DNA of 64,000 nt from Cyanobacteria bacterium SIG30 (GCA_015152475.1 SUTW01000001.1:287000-350999); one strand, 5' to 3'. Positions 34,092-43,494 are shown, counted from the first letter of the stretch. Made by a program: numbers and translations. Notes: generated from the letters alone by a model not told the origin.

Positions 34092-35193
34092 ATGCAATTT
34101 ACAGTAGACGAAATAAAACAAAAAATTTCTGAATTGTTACCTCGTTTTAATTCATTGTCGAGGTATCTTTGACGTTGAAAAATTAAAATTGCAAGAAAAA
34201 GAATTAGAAAGTGTTCTTCAAGCTCCAAATATTTGGGATGATAATGAAAAAGCTTCAAAGCTTTTAAAAGAACAAAAAGATGTTAAAGCCAATATAGAAC
34301 TTGTTAAAAAATGGGAATCTATATTGGAAGATGCTAAAACGAGTCTTGAACTAGATGATGATGCCTTAATTGAGGAGGCCACTCAAAATCTTTTAAATCT
34401 TGAAAAAGAATTTGAAAAATTTGAAATTCAAAAAATGTTGTCTGGTGAATATGATAAAAATAATGCTATTTTAACAATCAACGCAGGTGCAGGCGGTGTT
34501 GACGCTATGGACTGGGCAAATATTTTATTAAGAATGTATTTAAGATGGGCACAAGGTCGTGGTTTTAATGTTGAAATTTTAGACAGAACCGATGGTGATG
34601 AAGCAGGTATCAAATCTTGTACATTCAAGGTTGAAGGAAATTTTGCTTATGGTTTGGCTTCTGCGGAAAAAGGAGTACACAGACTTGTTCGAATTTCACC
34701 ATTTAATGCTAATGGCAAAAGGCAAACAAGTTTTGCGTCGCTTGAAGTAACTCCATTAATTGAAGATTTTGAACATGAAATACAAATAAGCCCAGATGAG
34801 ATTGAAGTTGATACTATGCGTTCAGGCGGTGCTGGTGGACAAAATGTCAACAAGGTCGAAACTGCAGTTAGAATTCATCATATTCCAACTGGAATTGTTG
34901 TAAAATGTCAACAGGAGCGTTCTCAATTACAAAATAAAGAAACAGCCATGCAAATGTTGGCATCTAAGCTTTTGGCAATTCGACAAAATGAACATGAAAA
35001 AAAGCTGGCACAATTAAAAGGTGCTTCAATGGATATTAATTTTGGTTCACAAATTAGATCTTATGTTTTTCACCCTTATAAATTGGTGAAAGACCACAGA
35101 ACTGGTTTCGAAGTCGGAAATGTTGATTCTGTCTTAAATGGTGAAATTGAAGGTTTTATTGAAAGTTATTTAAAAGGAGAAAAAAATGATTAA
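34092..35193 (+). CDS. prfB: Peptide chain release factor 2 with programmed +1 frameshift
   Basis: The track shows only 34189-35193. Frame 0 opens at ATG 34092 ([19 protein letters not shown]) and stops at TGA 34170-34172 in the context GAGG-TAT-CTT-TGA-C. This is the classic RF2 autoregulatory site: an internal Shine-Dalgarno-like GAGG, the slippery CTT and a poor TGA C stop. After a +1 shift the reading continues [14 protein letters not shown] to 35193, 366 residues in all. The GGQ catalytic loop ([17 protein letters not shown]) is intact. RF2 reads UGA and UAA. It overlaps hisS by 8 nt. Confidence 0.95.
34161..34173 (+). promoter_or_regulatory. RF2 programmed +1 frameshift site
   Basis: AGG TAT CTT TGA C: the ribosome slips from CTT onto TTT and continues in the +1 frame. 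Low RF2 prolongs the pause at TGA and raises shifting, so RF2 controls its own synthesis. Confidence 0.92.
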
Positions 35194-36412
35194 AGCGCAA
35201 CGAGGAACAAAAGATATAATGGGGCTTGATGTTGCTAAATTCAGATATATTGAAGATACTGCACGCAATGTTTTTAAAATGGCAAATTATGAAGAACTAA
35301 GAACTCCAATTTTTGAGGATACTAAACTTTTTGCTCGTGGTATTGGCGATTCAACTGATATTGTTAACAAGGAAATGTACACATTTTTTGCTCCAAATAA
35401 TGAAGAAAATTCAATTACTTTGCGTCCAGAAAATACAGCAGGCGCAGTTAGAGCATACATAGAACATGGAATGAGCCGTATGTCGCCACCCCAAAAAATT
35501 TGGTATTTTGGGCCAATGTTTCGTTATGAAAGACCACAAGCAGGCCGTCAAAGACAATTTCACCAAGTTGGTGTTGAAATGTTTGGCTCAAAAGAAGCAA
35601 CAGCTGATGCTGAGGTTATTTTACTTGCACAAAATTTCTTAAAAAATTTAGGATTAAAAAATCTGACTGTTGAATTAAATTCTTTAGGTTGCCCAGAATG
35701 TCGCGCTAAATATAAAGAAAATATCAAAGAAGTTTTAGGTAAATATTTAGATGAATTATGTGACGATTGTCACGTTAGATACGAAAAAAATCCTTTGCGT
35801 ATGTTAGATTGTAAATGTGAACAATGTCAACAGGTTTTTGCAAGAGAAGAAATTCAAAAAGTTATTTTAGCTGATTTTATATGTGATGAATGCCAAGAAC
35901 ATTTTAATCAACTAAAAAAATATCTAGATAAATTAGATGTAAAATATAGCCAAAATAAACTTTTAGTCAGAGGACTTGATTATTACAACAGAACAGTTTT
36001 TGAAATTAAAAGTGAAAATTTAGGCTCACAAAATGCAGTTTGTGGCGGTGGAAGATACGATGGTCTTGTTGAAATGTTAGGTGGCGAAAAGACTCCTGCT
36101 GTTGGTTGGGCTATGGGCGTTGAAAGACTTATGGCAATTATGTCTGATTTAGAAAAAGAAAAACTTGATTATTTTGTTGTTTCAACTAATACCGAGGAAG
36201 CCATTAAACTTACTCAAAAATTAAGAGAAAATGGCAAAAGTGCAGATTTTGATTTTTCTTCAAGAAAATTTGCTAAGCAATTTGAAAAAGCATCAAAAAT
36301 TGCAAAATGTGCAGTTGTTATTGGTGAGGATGAAATTGCTAATAATTATTACACCGTTAAAGACTTAACTTCTGGAACGCAAGAAAAAAGAAGTTTTGAG
36401 GAATTATTATAA
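35186..36412 (+). CDS. hisS: Histidyl-tRNA synthetase
   Basis: A 408-residue class II synthetase. Motif 2 is [20 protein letters not shown], HisA-type motif [30 protein letters not shown], and motif 3 [13 protein letters not shown]. The C-terminal anticodon-binding domain (about 325-408) follows. A cysteine-rich insertion (CPEC, CDDCH, CKCEQC, CDEC) may bind zinc. GGAG Shine-Dalgarno inside the end of prfB. Confidence 0.96.
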   Translation: MIKAQRGTKDIMGLDVAKFRYIEDTARNVFKMANYEELRTPIFEDTKLFARGIGDSTDIVNKEMYTFFAPNNEENSITLRPENTAGAVRAYIEHGMSRMSPPQKIWYFGPMFRYERPQAGRQRQFHQVGVEMFGSKEATADAEVILLAQNFLKNLGLKNLTVELNSLGCPECRAKYKENIKEVLGKYLDELCDDCHVRYEKNPLRMLDCKCEQCQQVFAREEIQKVILADFICDECQEHFNQLKKYLDKLDVKYSQNKLLVRGLDYYNRTVFEIKSENLGSQNAVCGGGRYDGLVEMLGGEKTPAVGWAMGVERLMAIMSDLEKEKLDYFVVSTNTEEAIKLTQKLRENGKSADFDFSSRKFAKQFEKASKIAKCAVVIGEDEIANNYYTVKDLTSGTQEKRSFEELL

Positions 36413-36414
36413 AA

Positions 36415-36789
36415 ATGCCAGAATACGTAAGATGGTACGATAAAGATAAGTATCTTGGAGCGTTTATGATGCTCCTTGAAAATTTGCCTTCTGAAATACA
36501 GGTTGAAGTTGCAAATGATATGCTTTTGAATATTCATCTAATTTTAAAAGAAAAACATGATAATTTCATAAATTCTTTATTTGAAACAAGTCCAATTTTT
36601 TATAAAAGATGGTATGATTTTTCTCCTGCGTTGCATAGTGCGGTTGAATCAATGCAAAATTTGAATAAGGACCAAAGAGAAGAATTAATTCTTATGATTT
36701 CAGATATTATTTTTAAGTACACGAATAAAGATTTTAGTGAAGTTATGGAGAAATTAGGTACAATAAGTTCAGGACAAAAACATGAGTAA
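36415..36789 (+). CDS. Hypothetical protein, 124 aa
   Basis: The family is not recognised. Small, acidic, all-helical protein (WYDKDKYLGAFMMLLENLP, DQREELILMISDIIFKY) without signal or membrane segments. It starts 2 nt after hisS and overlaps the SDR gene by 8 nt, so it is translated as part of the prfB-hisS-SDR operon. Confidence 0.65.
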   Translation: MPEYVRWYDKDKYLGAFMMLLENLPSEIQVEVANDMLLNIHLILKEKHDNFINSLFETSPIFYKRWYDFSPALHSAVESMQNLNKDQREELILMISDIIFKYTNKDFSEVMEKLGTISSGQKHE

Positions 36790-37489
36790 CAAAACAGTTT
36801 TAATCACAGGCACTTCAAAAGGAATAGGACAATCAATAGAAAAAATTTTAGTTGAAAATGGTTATAAAGTTTTTGGTTGTGGAAGAAGTTTATTAGAAAA
36901 AGAAAATTATCTAAGTGTTGATTTAACAACAAAAGAAGGTTGCGAAAATCTTGTTAAAAAAGCAAAGGAATATTTGGGGAATATTGATATTTTAATAAAT
37001 AATGCAGGAGAATATATTTATTCTGAAATTCAAAACATAGACTATGAAACAATCGAACGAGTTTCAAAACTAAATTTCTTCGCTCCTTATTATTTATCTT
37101 CTCTTCTTATTCCTGAAATGAAAACTAAAAATTGGGGCAGAATTGTTAATATAGGATCAATTTCAGGAACAATAGGTGAAGCTGGTGCAACTTTATATAG
37201 TGCGACAAAATCTTCATTTTTAGGTTTGACGAAAGCTCTTGCGCTTGAAGTTGCAACTAATAATATCACGGTTAATACAATAAACCCAGGCTGGGTGGAT
37301 ACAGAACTTGCTAAAGATAGTATTGAACAAAGTGATTTTACTGTTCAGGACAATTTAGATGTTATACCTCAAAAACGTTTTATAAACCCGGATGAAATTG
37401 CAAATTTGGTTTTATACTTAATAAGTGAAAACGCAAAAGGATTAACAGGGCAGTCAATTAGTCTTTGTGCAGGGTTAAGTTGTGGTTAA
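36782..37489 (+). CDS. Short-chain dehydrogenase/reductase (FabG-like)
   Basis: A 235-residue classical SDR: NAD(P)-binding TGTSKGIGQSI (about 8-18), NNAGEY, and catalytic Ser...Tyr-x3-Lys in IGSISG...YSATKSSFLG. The C-terminal INPGWVDTELAK is typical of 3-oxoacyl-ACP reductases. Substrate is uncertain; no fatty-acid genes adjoin it. Last gene of the prfB-hisS operon. Confidence 0.88.
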   Translation: MSNKTVLITGTSKGIGQSIEKILVENGYKVFGCGRSLLEKENYLSVDLTTKEGCENLVKKAKEYLGNIDILINNAGEYIYSEIQNIDYETIERVSKLNFFAPYYLSSLLIPEMKTKNWGRIVNIGSISGTIGEAGATLYSATKSSFLGLTKALALEVATNNITVNTINPGWVDTELAKDSIEQSDFTVQDNLDVIPQKRFINPDEIANLVLYLISENAKGLTGQSISLCAGLSCG

Positions 37490-37493
37490 CAAA

Positions 37494-37523
37494 TAAGCCC
37501 CCAGATAAAATCTGAGAGCTTTT
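37494..37523 (+). terminator. Probable terminator after the SDR gene
   Basis: AAGCCCCCAGAT-AAA-ATCTGAGAGCTTTTT is an imperfect stem (central mismatch) with a short T tail, between convergent genes. Confidence 0.55.
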
Positions 37524-37549
37524 TGTGTTTTCTTTCTATTTCCTTATGG

Positions 37550-38299
37550 TTATTTGCCATTTGTTGCAAAAGGATTGTCTTTGTCTAATAGTCCATTTAA
37601 AGCTTTTTTGTCGATACTATTCATTGTTTCTGCGTTTATAACATATGAATCATTTATTTTAGCGACAACAGGAGTTTCAACATTTGTTTTGTTTTGGTTA
37701 TTAGTTATATCTTTCTGTTTGTCTCGGCCGGTCATTTTTTTGCCTAATTTTTTGAAAGAGTCAAATGCAAAAATGGAAGTTGCAACAAGACCTAATTCTG
37801 CCAAAATAAATATAGCTTTTTGTTTACCAGATGACATTTTACCTATTTTTTTGCCTAGCCCTGCAAGCTTTTTGGCAATTTTCCCATCTGATAAAACTTT
37901 TGCATTCGCTTTTAATTTTTTGCCTGCATTAGACACAACAGTATTTTGAAGTCTTTTATATATTGCTTCTGAGGCAAACATGCCAGTCATTGCCATAGTT
38001 TCTTCGATGATAGCACTTTCTTTATCATCATCTTTTAAAACTCTTAATCCTGCAGCGCCAACTAACAGAGGATTTGTAACTTTTGAAGCAAAAGATGAAA
38101 CTTTTTCTGCACCTTTGCCTACTTTTTCCCCAATTTTTGCAAAACGTCCAAGGTCATCAACACTATTTATTGCACCACTTACAGCTTGAGATGCAGAATT
38201 TGCACTTTGCATAACAGCAACAGGTGCACGTCCAATCTCACCGTTTTTTACTTTGCCGGCATTTCTTAAGCAGTAAATTGTTGTTGCAATTCCACCCAT
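37550..38299 (-). CDS. Hypothetical membrane-associated protein, 249 aa
   Basis: The family is not recognised. The protein starts MGGIATTIYCLRNAGKVKNG and has many Gly/Ala/Lys-rich helices (FAKIGEKVGKGAEKVSSFA, KKLAGLGKKIGKMSSGK). One hydrophobic segment, AIFILAELGLVATSIFAF, lies at about 163-180, followed by a polar tail. In composition it resembles the unknowns at 23839 and 57453. A 53-aa small gene lies directly upstream on the same strand. Confidence 0.6.
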   Translation of the reverse strand: MGGIATTIYCLRNAGKVKNGEIGRAPVAVMQSANSASQAVSGAINSVDDLGRFAKIGEKVGKGAEKVSSFASKVTNPLLVGAAGLRVLKDDDKESAIIEETMAMTGMFASEAIYKRLQNTVVSNAGKKLKANAKVLSDGKIAKKLAGLGKKIGKMSSGKQKAIFILAELGLVATSIFAFDSFKKLGKKMTGRDKQKDITNNQNKTNVETPVVAKINDSYVINAETMNSIDKKALNGLLDKDNPFATNGK

Positions 38300-38384
38300 A
38301 AAATTTCCACTTATAACCTTCTACATGAATATAAACGTTTTTTTTGAGTGGAAATTGCGTGATTGTTAAAAAAGTTTACATTAC

Positions 38385-38546
38385 TTAGTATGTTCTTCTA
38401 AGCATTTCTGTTAAAGTACATTCTTTTTTTAATTGTGGTTTTTGTGTTACTTTTGTTTCTTCTTTTTTGCCAAATCTTGAAAGACCTATTATGTCTGATT
38501 CTGTTTCGCAAAATAATCCTTTGATAAAATTCATAATACCGTTCAT
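38385..38546 (-). CDS. Small protein, 53 aa
   Basis: Missing from the ORF track because of length. It reads MNGIMNFIKGLFCETESDII... and ends ECTLTEMLRRTY. A GGAG Shine-Dalgarno precedes the ATG (ACGGAGAATAAAATG), with TATAAT boxes further upstream. It lies 85 nt before the 249-aa gene on the same strand. An amphipathic N-terminal helix followed by a basic linker is visible; function unknown. Confidence 0.5.
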   Translation of the reverse strand: MNGIMNFIKGLFCETESDIIGLSRFGKKEETKVTQKPQLKKECTLTEMLRRTY

Positions 38547-38630
38547 TTTATTCTCCGTTTTATTATATTATATGTGTTTATTCTGAATAAACGTCATGCG
38601 TTTTTACTATTTTTTATACATAAATTATGC

Positions 38631-38636
38631 TAAACT
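38631..38636 (+). promoter_or_regulatory. Extended -10 for the gene at 38644, candidate leaderless start
   Basis: TATG-C-TAAACT ends 7 nt before the ATG at 38644. The track's start at 38596 precedes this box. Confidence 0.45.
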
Positions 38637-38643
38637 AGTTCCT

Positions 38644-39318
38644 ATGAATAAGTTTAATGAAATTCAGGATATTAGCAAAAATACTTATGAACTTTCGTGT
38701 GAGAATTTTGAACACGATGAAATTTTCAGAATTTTAGAGGAAGATGAAGATTATAAAAAACCAATTGCTATCTTGAATTTTGATTCATTAAATATTGAAG
38801 ATGCGGAAAAACTTGTTTTTTATTTAACTAATCAAAAAGGACCGACAAGAGAAGCTGTTTCTATGGTGTTGGCTGAATTTTCTCCTTCAATTACGGAATC
38901 TATGAAAATGCAAATTATTGACGCACTTTGTGATGTTAACCCAAATGTATGCAGAAATATTATAGATTATTTGAAAAAAACCAATAGTTCAATTTTAAAA
39001 GATGACATTTTAAAAAGAATAAATGAAATTTTGCTTGAAATAGATTTGGAATGTGCAAAATTTAGGAAAAACATGGAAAAAAATCATATTTTAAACAAAA
39101 AAATATTTCATCTTTACTGGTGTTTAGAAGGGCTTTGTTGTGTTATTGATGAAAATGATTCTGAGGTCGAAAAATTATTGTATAAAACAGCAGATTTTTA
39201 TGACTACACAATAAGAGAAAAAACAGCTCAAATATTGAATAAAATTAAAAATGCACCTTTAAGCTTAATTGATAAACTTAAAGGTGATGAAAATTTTTAT
39301 GTTAGAAACAAGTTTTAA
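38644..39318 (+). CDS. HEAT-repeat-like protein, 224 aa
   Basis: The ATG at 38644 (MNKFNEIQDISKNTYELS) is preferred over 38596, which adds a hydrophobic extension lying across the likely promoter. The protein consists of paired helices resembling HEAT repeats (PTREAVSMVLAEFSPSI, MQIIDALCDVNPNVCRNIIDYL, YTIREKTAQILNKIKN). Such repeats are protein-protein scaffolds. No enzymatic motif. It overlaps pheS by 4 nt at the 3' end (convergent). Confidence 0.6.
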   Translation: MNKFNEIQDISKNTYELSCENFEHDEIFRILEEDEDYKKPIAILNFDSLNIEDAEKLVFYLTNQKGPTREAVSMVLAEFSPSITESMKMQIIDALCDVNPNVCRNIIDYLKKTNSSILKDDILKRINEILLEIDLECAKFRKNMEKNHILNKKIFHLYWCLEGLCCVIDENDSEVEKLLYKTADFYDYTIREKTAQILNKIKNAPLSLIDKLKGDENFYVRNKF

Positions 39319-40349
39319 AATTGTTTCAAAAATCTTATGTCGTTATTAAAGAATAATCTAATGTCGTCAATTGCGTATTTGAGCATTGTTAATCTTTCGA
39401 CACCCATACCAAAAGCAAAGCCGCTATATACATTAGAATCAATTCCAACGCCTTCTAGAACATTTGGGTCAACCATTCCAGCGCCTAATATTTCAAGCCA
39501 GCCAGTTCCAGAACATGTCGCACAACCTTTACCGCCACACATAATGCATTGAACATCAATTTCAACAGAAGGTTCTGTAAATGGGAAGAAACTGCTTCTG
39601 AAACGCATTGGTCTGCTTGCGCCAAAGTATAGTCTAGTAAATTCATTTAAAACGCCTTTTAAATGTGCAAAAGTAACGTTTTTATCAACATAAAGACCTT
39701 CTATTTGGTGGAAAAGATTATTTTTTCTAGCTGAAATGTTTTCGTTTCTGTAAACTCTTCCTGGTGAAATTATTCTAATAGGAGGTTTTTTGTCTTTCAT
39801 TGCGTGAATTTGTGCCCCTGAAGTTTGACTTCTTAAAACAACATTGCTTGCATTTTTGCAATAGAAAGTATCTTGAACATCTCTTGCAGGGTGTTCTTTT
39901 GGAACATTAAGCATATCAAAATTGAAATATTCAGTTTCAACTTCTGGAGAGTTTTCATTTGAAATTACAGAAAAGCCTAAATGTTGAAATATTTCAGTTA
40001 CTTCATTAATTGTTGAAGTTAGAGGGTGTACCTTTCCGTAAGGTAAATATGTTCCAGGAAGTGTTATATCAATTTTTTCTTTTGCAAGTTTTTTATCCAG
40101 TTCTACTTTGTAAAATTCTTCGCCTTTTTCATTGGCTTTTGCTTCAAGTTCTTGGAAAACTTTGTTTGCAAGAGCGCCAATTTTAGGACGTTCTTCTACT
40201 GGTAAATCTTTTAAACATTTTTTGATATTTGTTAGCTCGCAATTTCTTGAAAGATATTTGTTTTTGAATTCTTCCAAATCCTTGCTGTCTTTAAGTGTTT
40301 GAAGGGCTTCAACTGCCTCTTTTTCGATTTCTAAAATTTTATTTTCCAT
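39315..40349 (-). CDS. pheS: Phenylalanyl-tRNA synthetase alpha subunit
   Basis: 344 residues from the ATG at 40349 (MENKILEIEKEAVEAL); the track's start at 40403 adds a hydrophobic stretch with no ribosome site. Class II motifs: LRSQTSGAQIHAM, FHQIEGLYVD, MRFRSSFFPFTEPSVEIDV, and motif 3 GFAFGMGVERLTML. The CIMCGGKGCATCSGTGW segment is common in this subunit. pheT is not adjacent. A TGT-TATTTT box ends 6 nt before the ATG with no Shine-Dalgarno, so it may be leaderless. Confidence 0.95.
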   Translation of the reverse strand: MENKILEIEKEAVEALQTLKDSKDLEEFKNKYLSRNCELTNIKKCLKDLPVEERPKIGALANKVFQELEAKANEKGEEFYKVELDKKLAKEKIDITLPGTYLPYGKVHPLTSTINEVTEIFQHLGFSVISNENSPEVETEYFNFDMLNVPKEHPARDVQDTFYCKNASNVVLRSQTSGAQIHAMKDKKPPIRIISPGRVYRNENISARKNNLFHQIEGLYVDKNVTFAHLKGVLNEFTRLYFGASRPMRFRSSFFPFTEPSVEIDVQCIMCGGKGCATCSGTGWLEILGAGMVDPNVLEGVGIDSNVYSGFAFGMGVERLTMLKYAIDDIRLFFNNDIRFLKQF

Positions 40350-40386
40350 ACGTTTAAAATAACATAAAGAAAAAAGGCAAACAAGT

Positions 40387-41823
40387 TTATTTATAAAAAA
40401 CAATTTTATATTTATCTTCTAGGCATTTTACCAGATTTGGACTTATGTAATATTCTGGGCATTTAGAAAAATAAACATCCATATTAAATTTTGTTTTTAA
40501 AACCAAAGCCATAAATATTGTCTGCATGTAGCATTTTGAAAAAATAACTGTGGTTTTTTGTTTTCTTTCTTTAAGTTCATATAATAAATTTTCAATTTCA
40601 AAAAAATAATTAAAAAATAAAATATTTTTTCCTGTTTCATCAACAATATTTTCGCTTTTTTTGCCTATATAAATAATAATATCTTTTGTATCTGCAAATA
40701 TCTCATCTGTTTTTGTTTTTTTATATGATATTTCTGTTGTTTCTTGTTTTAACTTATCTTGAAAACCATCATGAAGCATAGCGTTTTCAATTAATGGTTT
40801 AAAATTATCATTTGTAATTTTTGCAATTCCTCTTGGTAAAAGTTTTCCAGATGAAAAAATGCTTGCTTTAATTATTGAATCTATTTTTTGTTCATAATTT
40901 TTGGTTACATAAATAGGCCCATTAAATTCCAAAAAATCATTACAAGGATCATTTGTTCCAAAATGTCCTATAAGATGGTTATATTTTTTAAATTTTGGAT
41001 AAGAATGTGCTACGAATAAAATATCATGTGTGTAAATATTTATGTTGGCATTTTTGGTTGTTTCTAAAAGAAGCTCTAATTCTTTTAAGTTACCCCCACT
41101 TACAAGTATTGATTTGCCTTTAATGCAGGATAAATTTACTTTTGTGTCTTCACATTTTCCGTAATTTTTTTCATAAGTATTATAAAGTTTTTTCTTAATT
41201 TTTAAGTAAATATCTAAAAATTCATTTATTCTTCTTTCTAATTTGTCTTCTCTCGTTGTTGGAAAATTTAGCAAGTTTGATAATCTTATTACTTCAAAAT
41301 CAAATTCATTATAATCAGGTTCGAAATCTCTTATTTTAGAAATATTTAATGAAGTATGTTTTATTAAAAGTTCAATAAGTTCAAATAATTTTGCAGTATT
41401 TGAATTCATTTGGTTTCTTGCATTTAGGAGATTTTCACCTTTTTTAATCATTTTAATAATAGAATTTTTAAAGTTTTCGCTATCTTCAAAAATGAAATCT
41501 TCATGTGGAATTTGATTTTTTTTGAAGAAATTACGATAAATATTCATGATTTGAATTTTTTTTTCTTCAAAATGTTTATAAATTTCAATAAAATCATTTT
41601 CATTGAAATTTGGGTTTACAAAATTGATGCAAAATGTTTCCACAACTTCTTTTATGATTTCTTTATTCATTAAATTAAATTCATTGGATTTGACACTATA
41701 AAATGCAATTTGTCTTAATTCATTCATTAAAAGTTCATTTAAGGCATTAACTCTCGGGTCAATTCTGCAATAACCAAAACTTTGGCAATTAGTATTTTTT
41801 ATATTTTTTAATATTTCAAACAT
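40387..41823 (-). CDS. Hybrid-cluster-protein (prismane) homologue lacking cluster ligands
   Basis: A 478-residue protein that follows the HCP/CODH fold by eye. N-terminal CQSFGYCRIDPRVNALNELL resembles the HCP "GVCGKDPxxAxLQDLL" start. The central region (GKSILVSGGNLKELELLLE, NINIYTHDILFVAHSYPKFKKYNHLIGHFG, EFNGPIYVTKN) parallels HCP "VxGHDLKDLEELL...VYTHSEMLPAxxYPxxKKYPHxxGNYG...FxGPILxTTNC". The C-terminal FSKCPEYYISPNLVKCLEDKYKI matches "LGPxLPAFLSPNVxxxLxExFxI". Three ligands are replaced: GHD His by Gly, SEM Glu by Ile and TTNC Cys by Tyr. It therefore should not hold the hybrid cluster. Function unknown. Confidence 0.6.
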   Translation of the reverse strand: MFEILKNIKNTNCQSFGYCRIDPRVNALNELLMNELRQIAFYSVKSNEFNLMNKEIIKEVVETFCINFVNPNFNENDFIEIYKHFEEKKIQIMNIYRNFFKKNQIPHEDFIFEDSENFKNSIIKMIKKGENLLNARNQMNSNTAKLFELIELLIKHTSLNISKIRDFEPDYNEFDFEVIRLSNLLNFPTTREDKLERRINEFLDIYLKIKKKLYNTYEKNYGKCEDTKVNLSCIKGKSILVSGGNLKELELLLETTKNANINIYTHDILFVAHSYPKFKKYNHLIGHFGTNDPCNDFLEFNGPIYVTKNYEQKIDSIIKASIFSSGKLLPRGIAKITNDNFKPLIENAMLHDGFQDKLKQETTEISYKKTKTDEIFADTKDIIIYIGKKSENIVDETGKNILFFNYFFEIENLLYELKERKQKTTVIFSKCYMQTIFMALVLKTKFNMDVYFSKCPEYYISPNLVKCLEDKYKIVFYK

Positions 41824-41884
41824 AATGTTATTTTATGTTTAATTATTTTTAAAAAAATCAGTAAGTAGGGCAATTTACTAAATA

Positions 41885-41914
41885 AAAAGCTTAAATAAAT
41901 AAATTTATTTAAGC
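41885..41914 (-). terminator. Terminator of the flagellar rod operon
   Basis: GCTTAAATAAA-TAAA-TTTATTTAAGC followed by TTTTTATTT on the minus strand, 46 nt after flgC. Confidence 0.7.
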
Positions 41915-41959
41915 GTAGTAAAAAAGACATTTTATTATGAATAAATTTTAATTTATAAA

Positions 41960-42403
41960 TTAACCACCAATTTCAAGCGCTCTGTTTGCCATTGTTTTTG
42001 CAATCATCATTACACCTAAACTTGCTTCATAAGCACGTTGTGCAAGTACTGCATCTGCCATATCAACAATTGGGTTAACGTTTGATGCTGTTATATAGCC
42101 ATTTTCGTCAGCGTCAGGGTGTCCTGGACGATAAATTCTATCTCCAGGAGTAGAATCTTCTACAACGCCAGTATATTTTACACCGCCTGAAATAAATGGA
42201 ATTGTTCCAACACCAAAGACATCTTCTTTCATATTGTTTAATAATCCAGAGAAAGATATGTCTTCAGTAGCATTTAAGACAGGTATTTTTCTTACATAGT
42301 TTGGAGTGTCTAAGTTAGCAATGTTTTTTGCGGCAATTTCTATACGTTTACCATGAACATCTAAACCTTGTCTTCCAACTTCTATAGAATTTAATATTCC
42401 CAT
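41960..42403 (-). CDS. flgC: Flagellar basal-body rod protein FlgC
   Basis: A 147-residue rod protein. N-terminal IEVGRQGLDVHGKRIEIAAKNIANLDTPNYVRK is the family's conserved helix with the ANxxT motif. The C-terminal NVNPIVDMADAVLAQRAYEASLGVM is the FlgC signature ("SNVNxVxEMxxMxxAxRAYEAN"). It builds the proximal rod with FlgB. FlgC follows FlgB by 16 nt as usual. Confidence 0.92.
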   Translation of the reverse strand: MGILNSIEVGRQGLDVHGKRIEIAAKNIANLDTPNYVRKIPVLNATEDISFSGLLNNMKEDVFGVGTIPFISGGVKYTGVVEDSTPGDRIYRPGHPDADENGYITASNVNPIVDMADAVLAQRAYEASLGVMMIAKTMANRALEIGG

Positions 42404-42419
42404 ATATTAACCTTTCAAA

Positions 42420-42770
42420 TTATGCTTTACCTACATTTATTGCTGTTTTTAATTGTGATATAACAGATGTCATTTGTTTTGCAGCAAGTCCATACAAAAG
42501 AGAGTTTTTTTGCATTTCTGCAAGTTCATCTTCTGTTGATAACTTTTCGCTTCTTGCTTGAATTACACCTGATGGACCCAATTTTTTGCTTAATTGTGTT
42601 TCAAGAGGTGAATTCATTGTGTTTAGATATTGTGAAAATTCGATATCTCTTCTTACATAGCCGGGCGTGTCCATATTTGCTATGTTGCCAGACAATGCTT
42701 CTTGTCTTGCAGATATCAAATCCATTATCATATTAGTTTTGTCTATTCCATTTACTGGTGTATAACTCAT
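42420..42770 (-). CDS. flgB: Flagellar basal-body rod protein FlgB
   Basis: A 116-residue rod protein slightly shorter than usual (about 130). N-terminal LISARQEALSGNIANMDTPGYVRRDIEF is the conserved helix; the C-terminal NSLLYGLAAKQMTSVISQLKTAI matches the FlgB end. It starts the proximal rod. It lies 7 nt after the FlgF/G-like gene. Confidence 0.9.
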   Translation of the reverse strand: MSYTPVNGIDKTNMIMDLISARQEALSGNIANMDTPGYVRRDIEFSQYLNTMNSPLETQLSKKLGPSGVIQARSEKLSTEDELAEMQKNSLLYGLAAKQMTSVISQLKTAINVGKA

Positions 42771-42777
42771 TTTTCAC

Positions 42778-43494
42778 CTACTCCCTTATATTAATTGCTT
42801 TGTTATACATATCGTCAATAACGCTCATTAATGAAGTTGTTGCCAAAAGAGATGTGTTTAGACGCATAACATTATTTACTTCTGCAAATAAATCAACGTT
42901 TGAGCCTTCAACATGGTATTGAACAATTTTTTGGTGGTTAGAATCAGCAAGTTGTGGTGTGCCTGAATCTTCTGTTTTTACATAATTGTTACCGCCAATT
43001 TCTTTCAATCCTTCTGGGTTAGCAAAAGTTACAACTGGAATATTTCCTTTGAATTCACCTTCGCTTGTTGGTGTTTGGTATGTATAAACATCACCATTTT
43101 TTCTTATTTCAAGTCTGTGATAATTAGCACCTATGTTTATTCCGCCACCAACAATATCACCTGCATATGTAACAATTGTTCCTTCATTATTTGTTGTGAA
43201 AGAACCGTCTCTTGTGTACATAATTTCACCATTTTTATTTGTTACAGGGATAAAACCTGCGCCATCTAAACCAATATTTAAAGGATTATCGGTTCTTCTT
43301 AAAAGACCTTGTGCAAAGTTTACTCTTTCAACACCTTGAATTATGCCTTTTTCATTTAAAACATCGTCAAAACTAACACTTTTGTAAGTGTTAGTATTAA
43401 AATTTGACATGTTTTCAGACATGTAGCCTACTCTTTCATATTGACTTAGGGAGTTCACTGTTGAACGCCTAATTATTCCTTGTAAATTTTTCAT
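42778..43494 (-). CDS. Flagellar hook-basal body protein, FlgF/FlgG family (second copy)
   Basis: A 238-residue rod protein of the FlgE/F/G family: LSQYERVGYMSENMSNFNTNTYK at the N-terminus, DGAGFIPVTNKNGEIMYTRDGSFTTNNEGTIVTYAG (the D1 loop with YTRDGSF) and the C-terminal helix AEVNNVMRLNTSLLATTSLM. It starts in a TAATG overlap with the stop of the upstream paralogue. FlgF and FlgG cannot be told apart by eye. Confidence 0.85.
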   Translation of the reverse strand: MKNLQGIIRRSTVNSLSQYERVGYMSENMSNFNTNTYKSVSFDDVLNEKGIIQGVERVNFAQGLLRRTDNPLNIGLDGAGFIPVTNKNGEIMYTRDGSFTTNNEGTIVTYAGDIVGGGINIGANYHRLEIRKNGDVYTYQTPTSEGEFKGNIPVVTFANPEGLKEIGGNNYVKTEDSGTPQLADSNHQKIVQYHVEGSNVDLFAEVNNVMRLNTSLLATTSLMSVIDDMYNKAINIRE

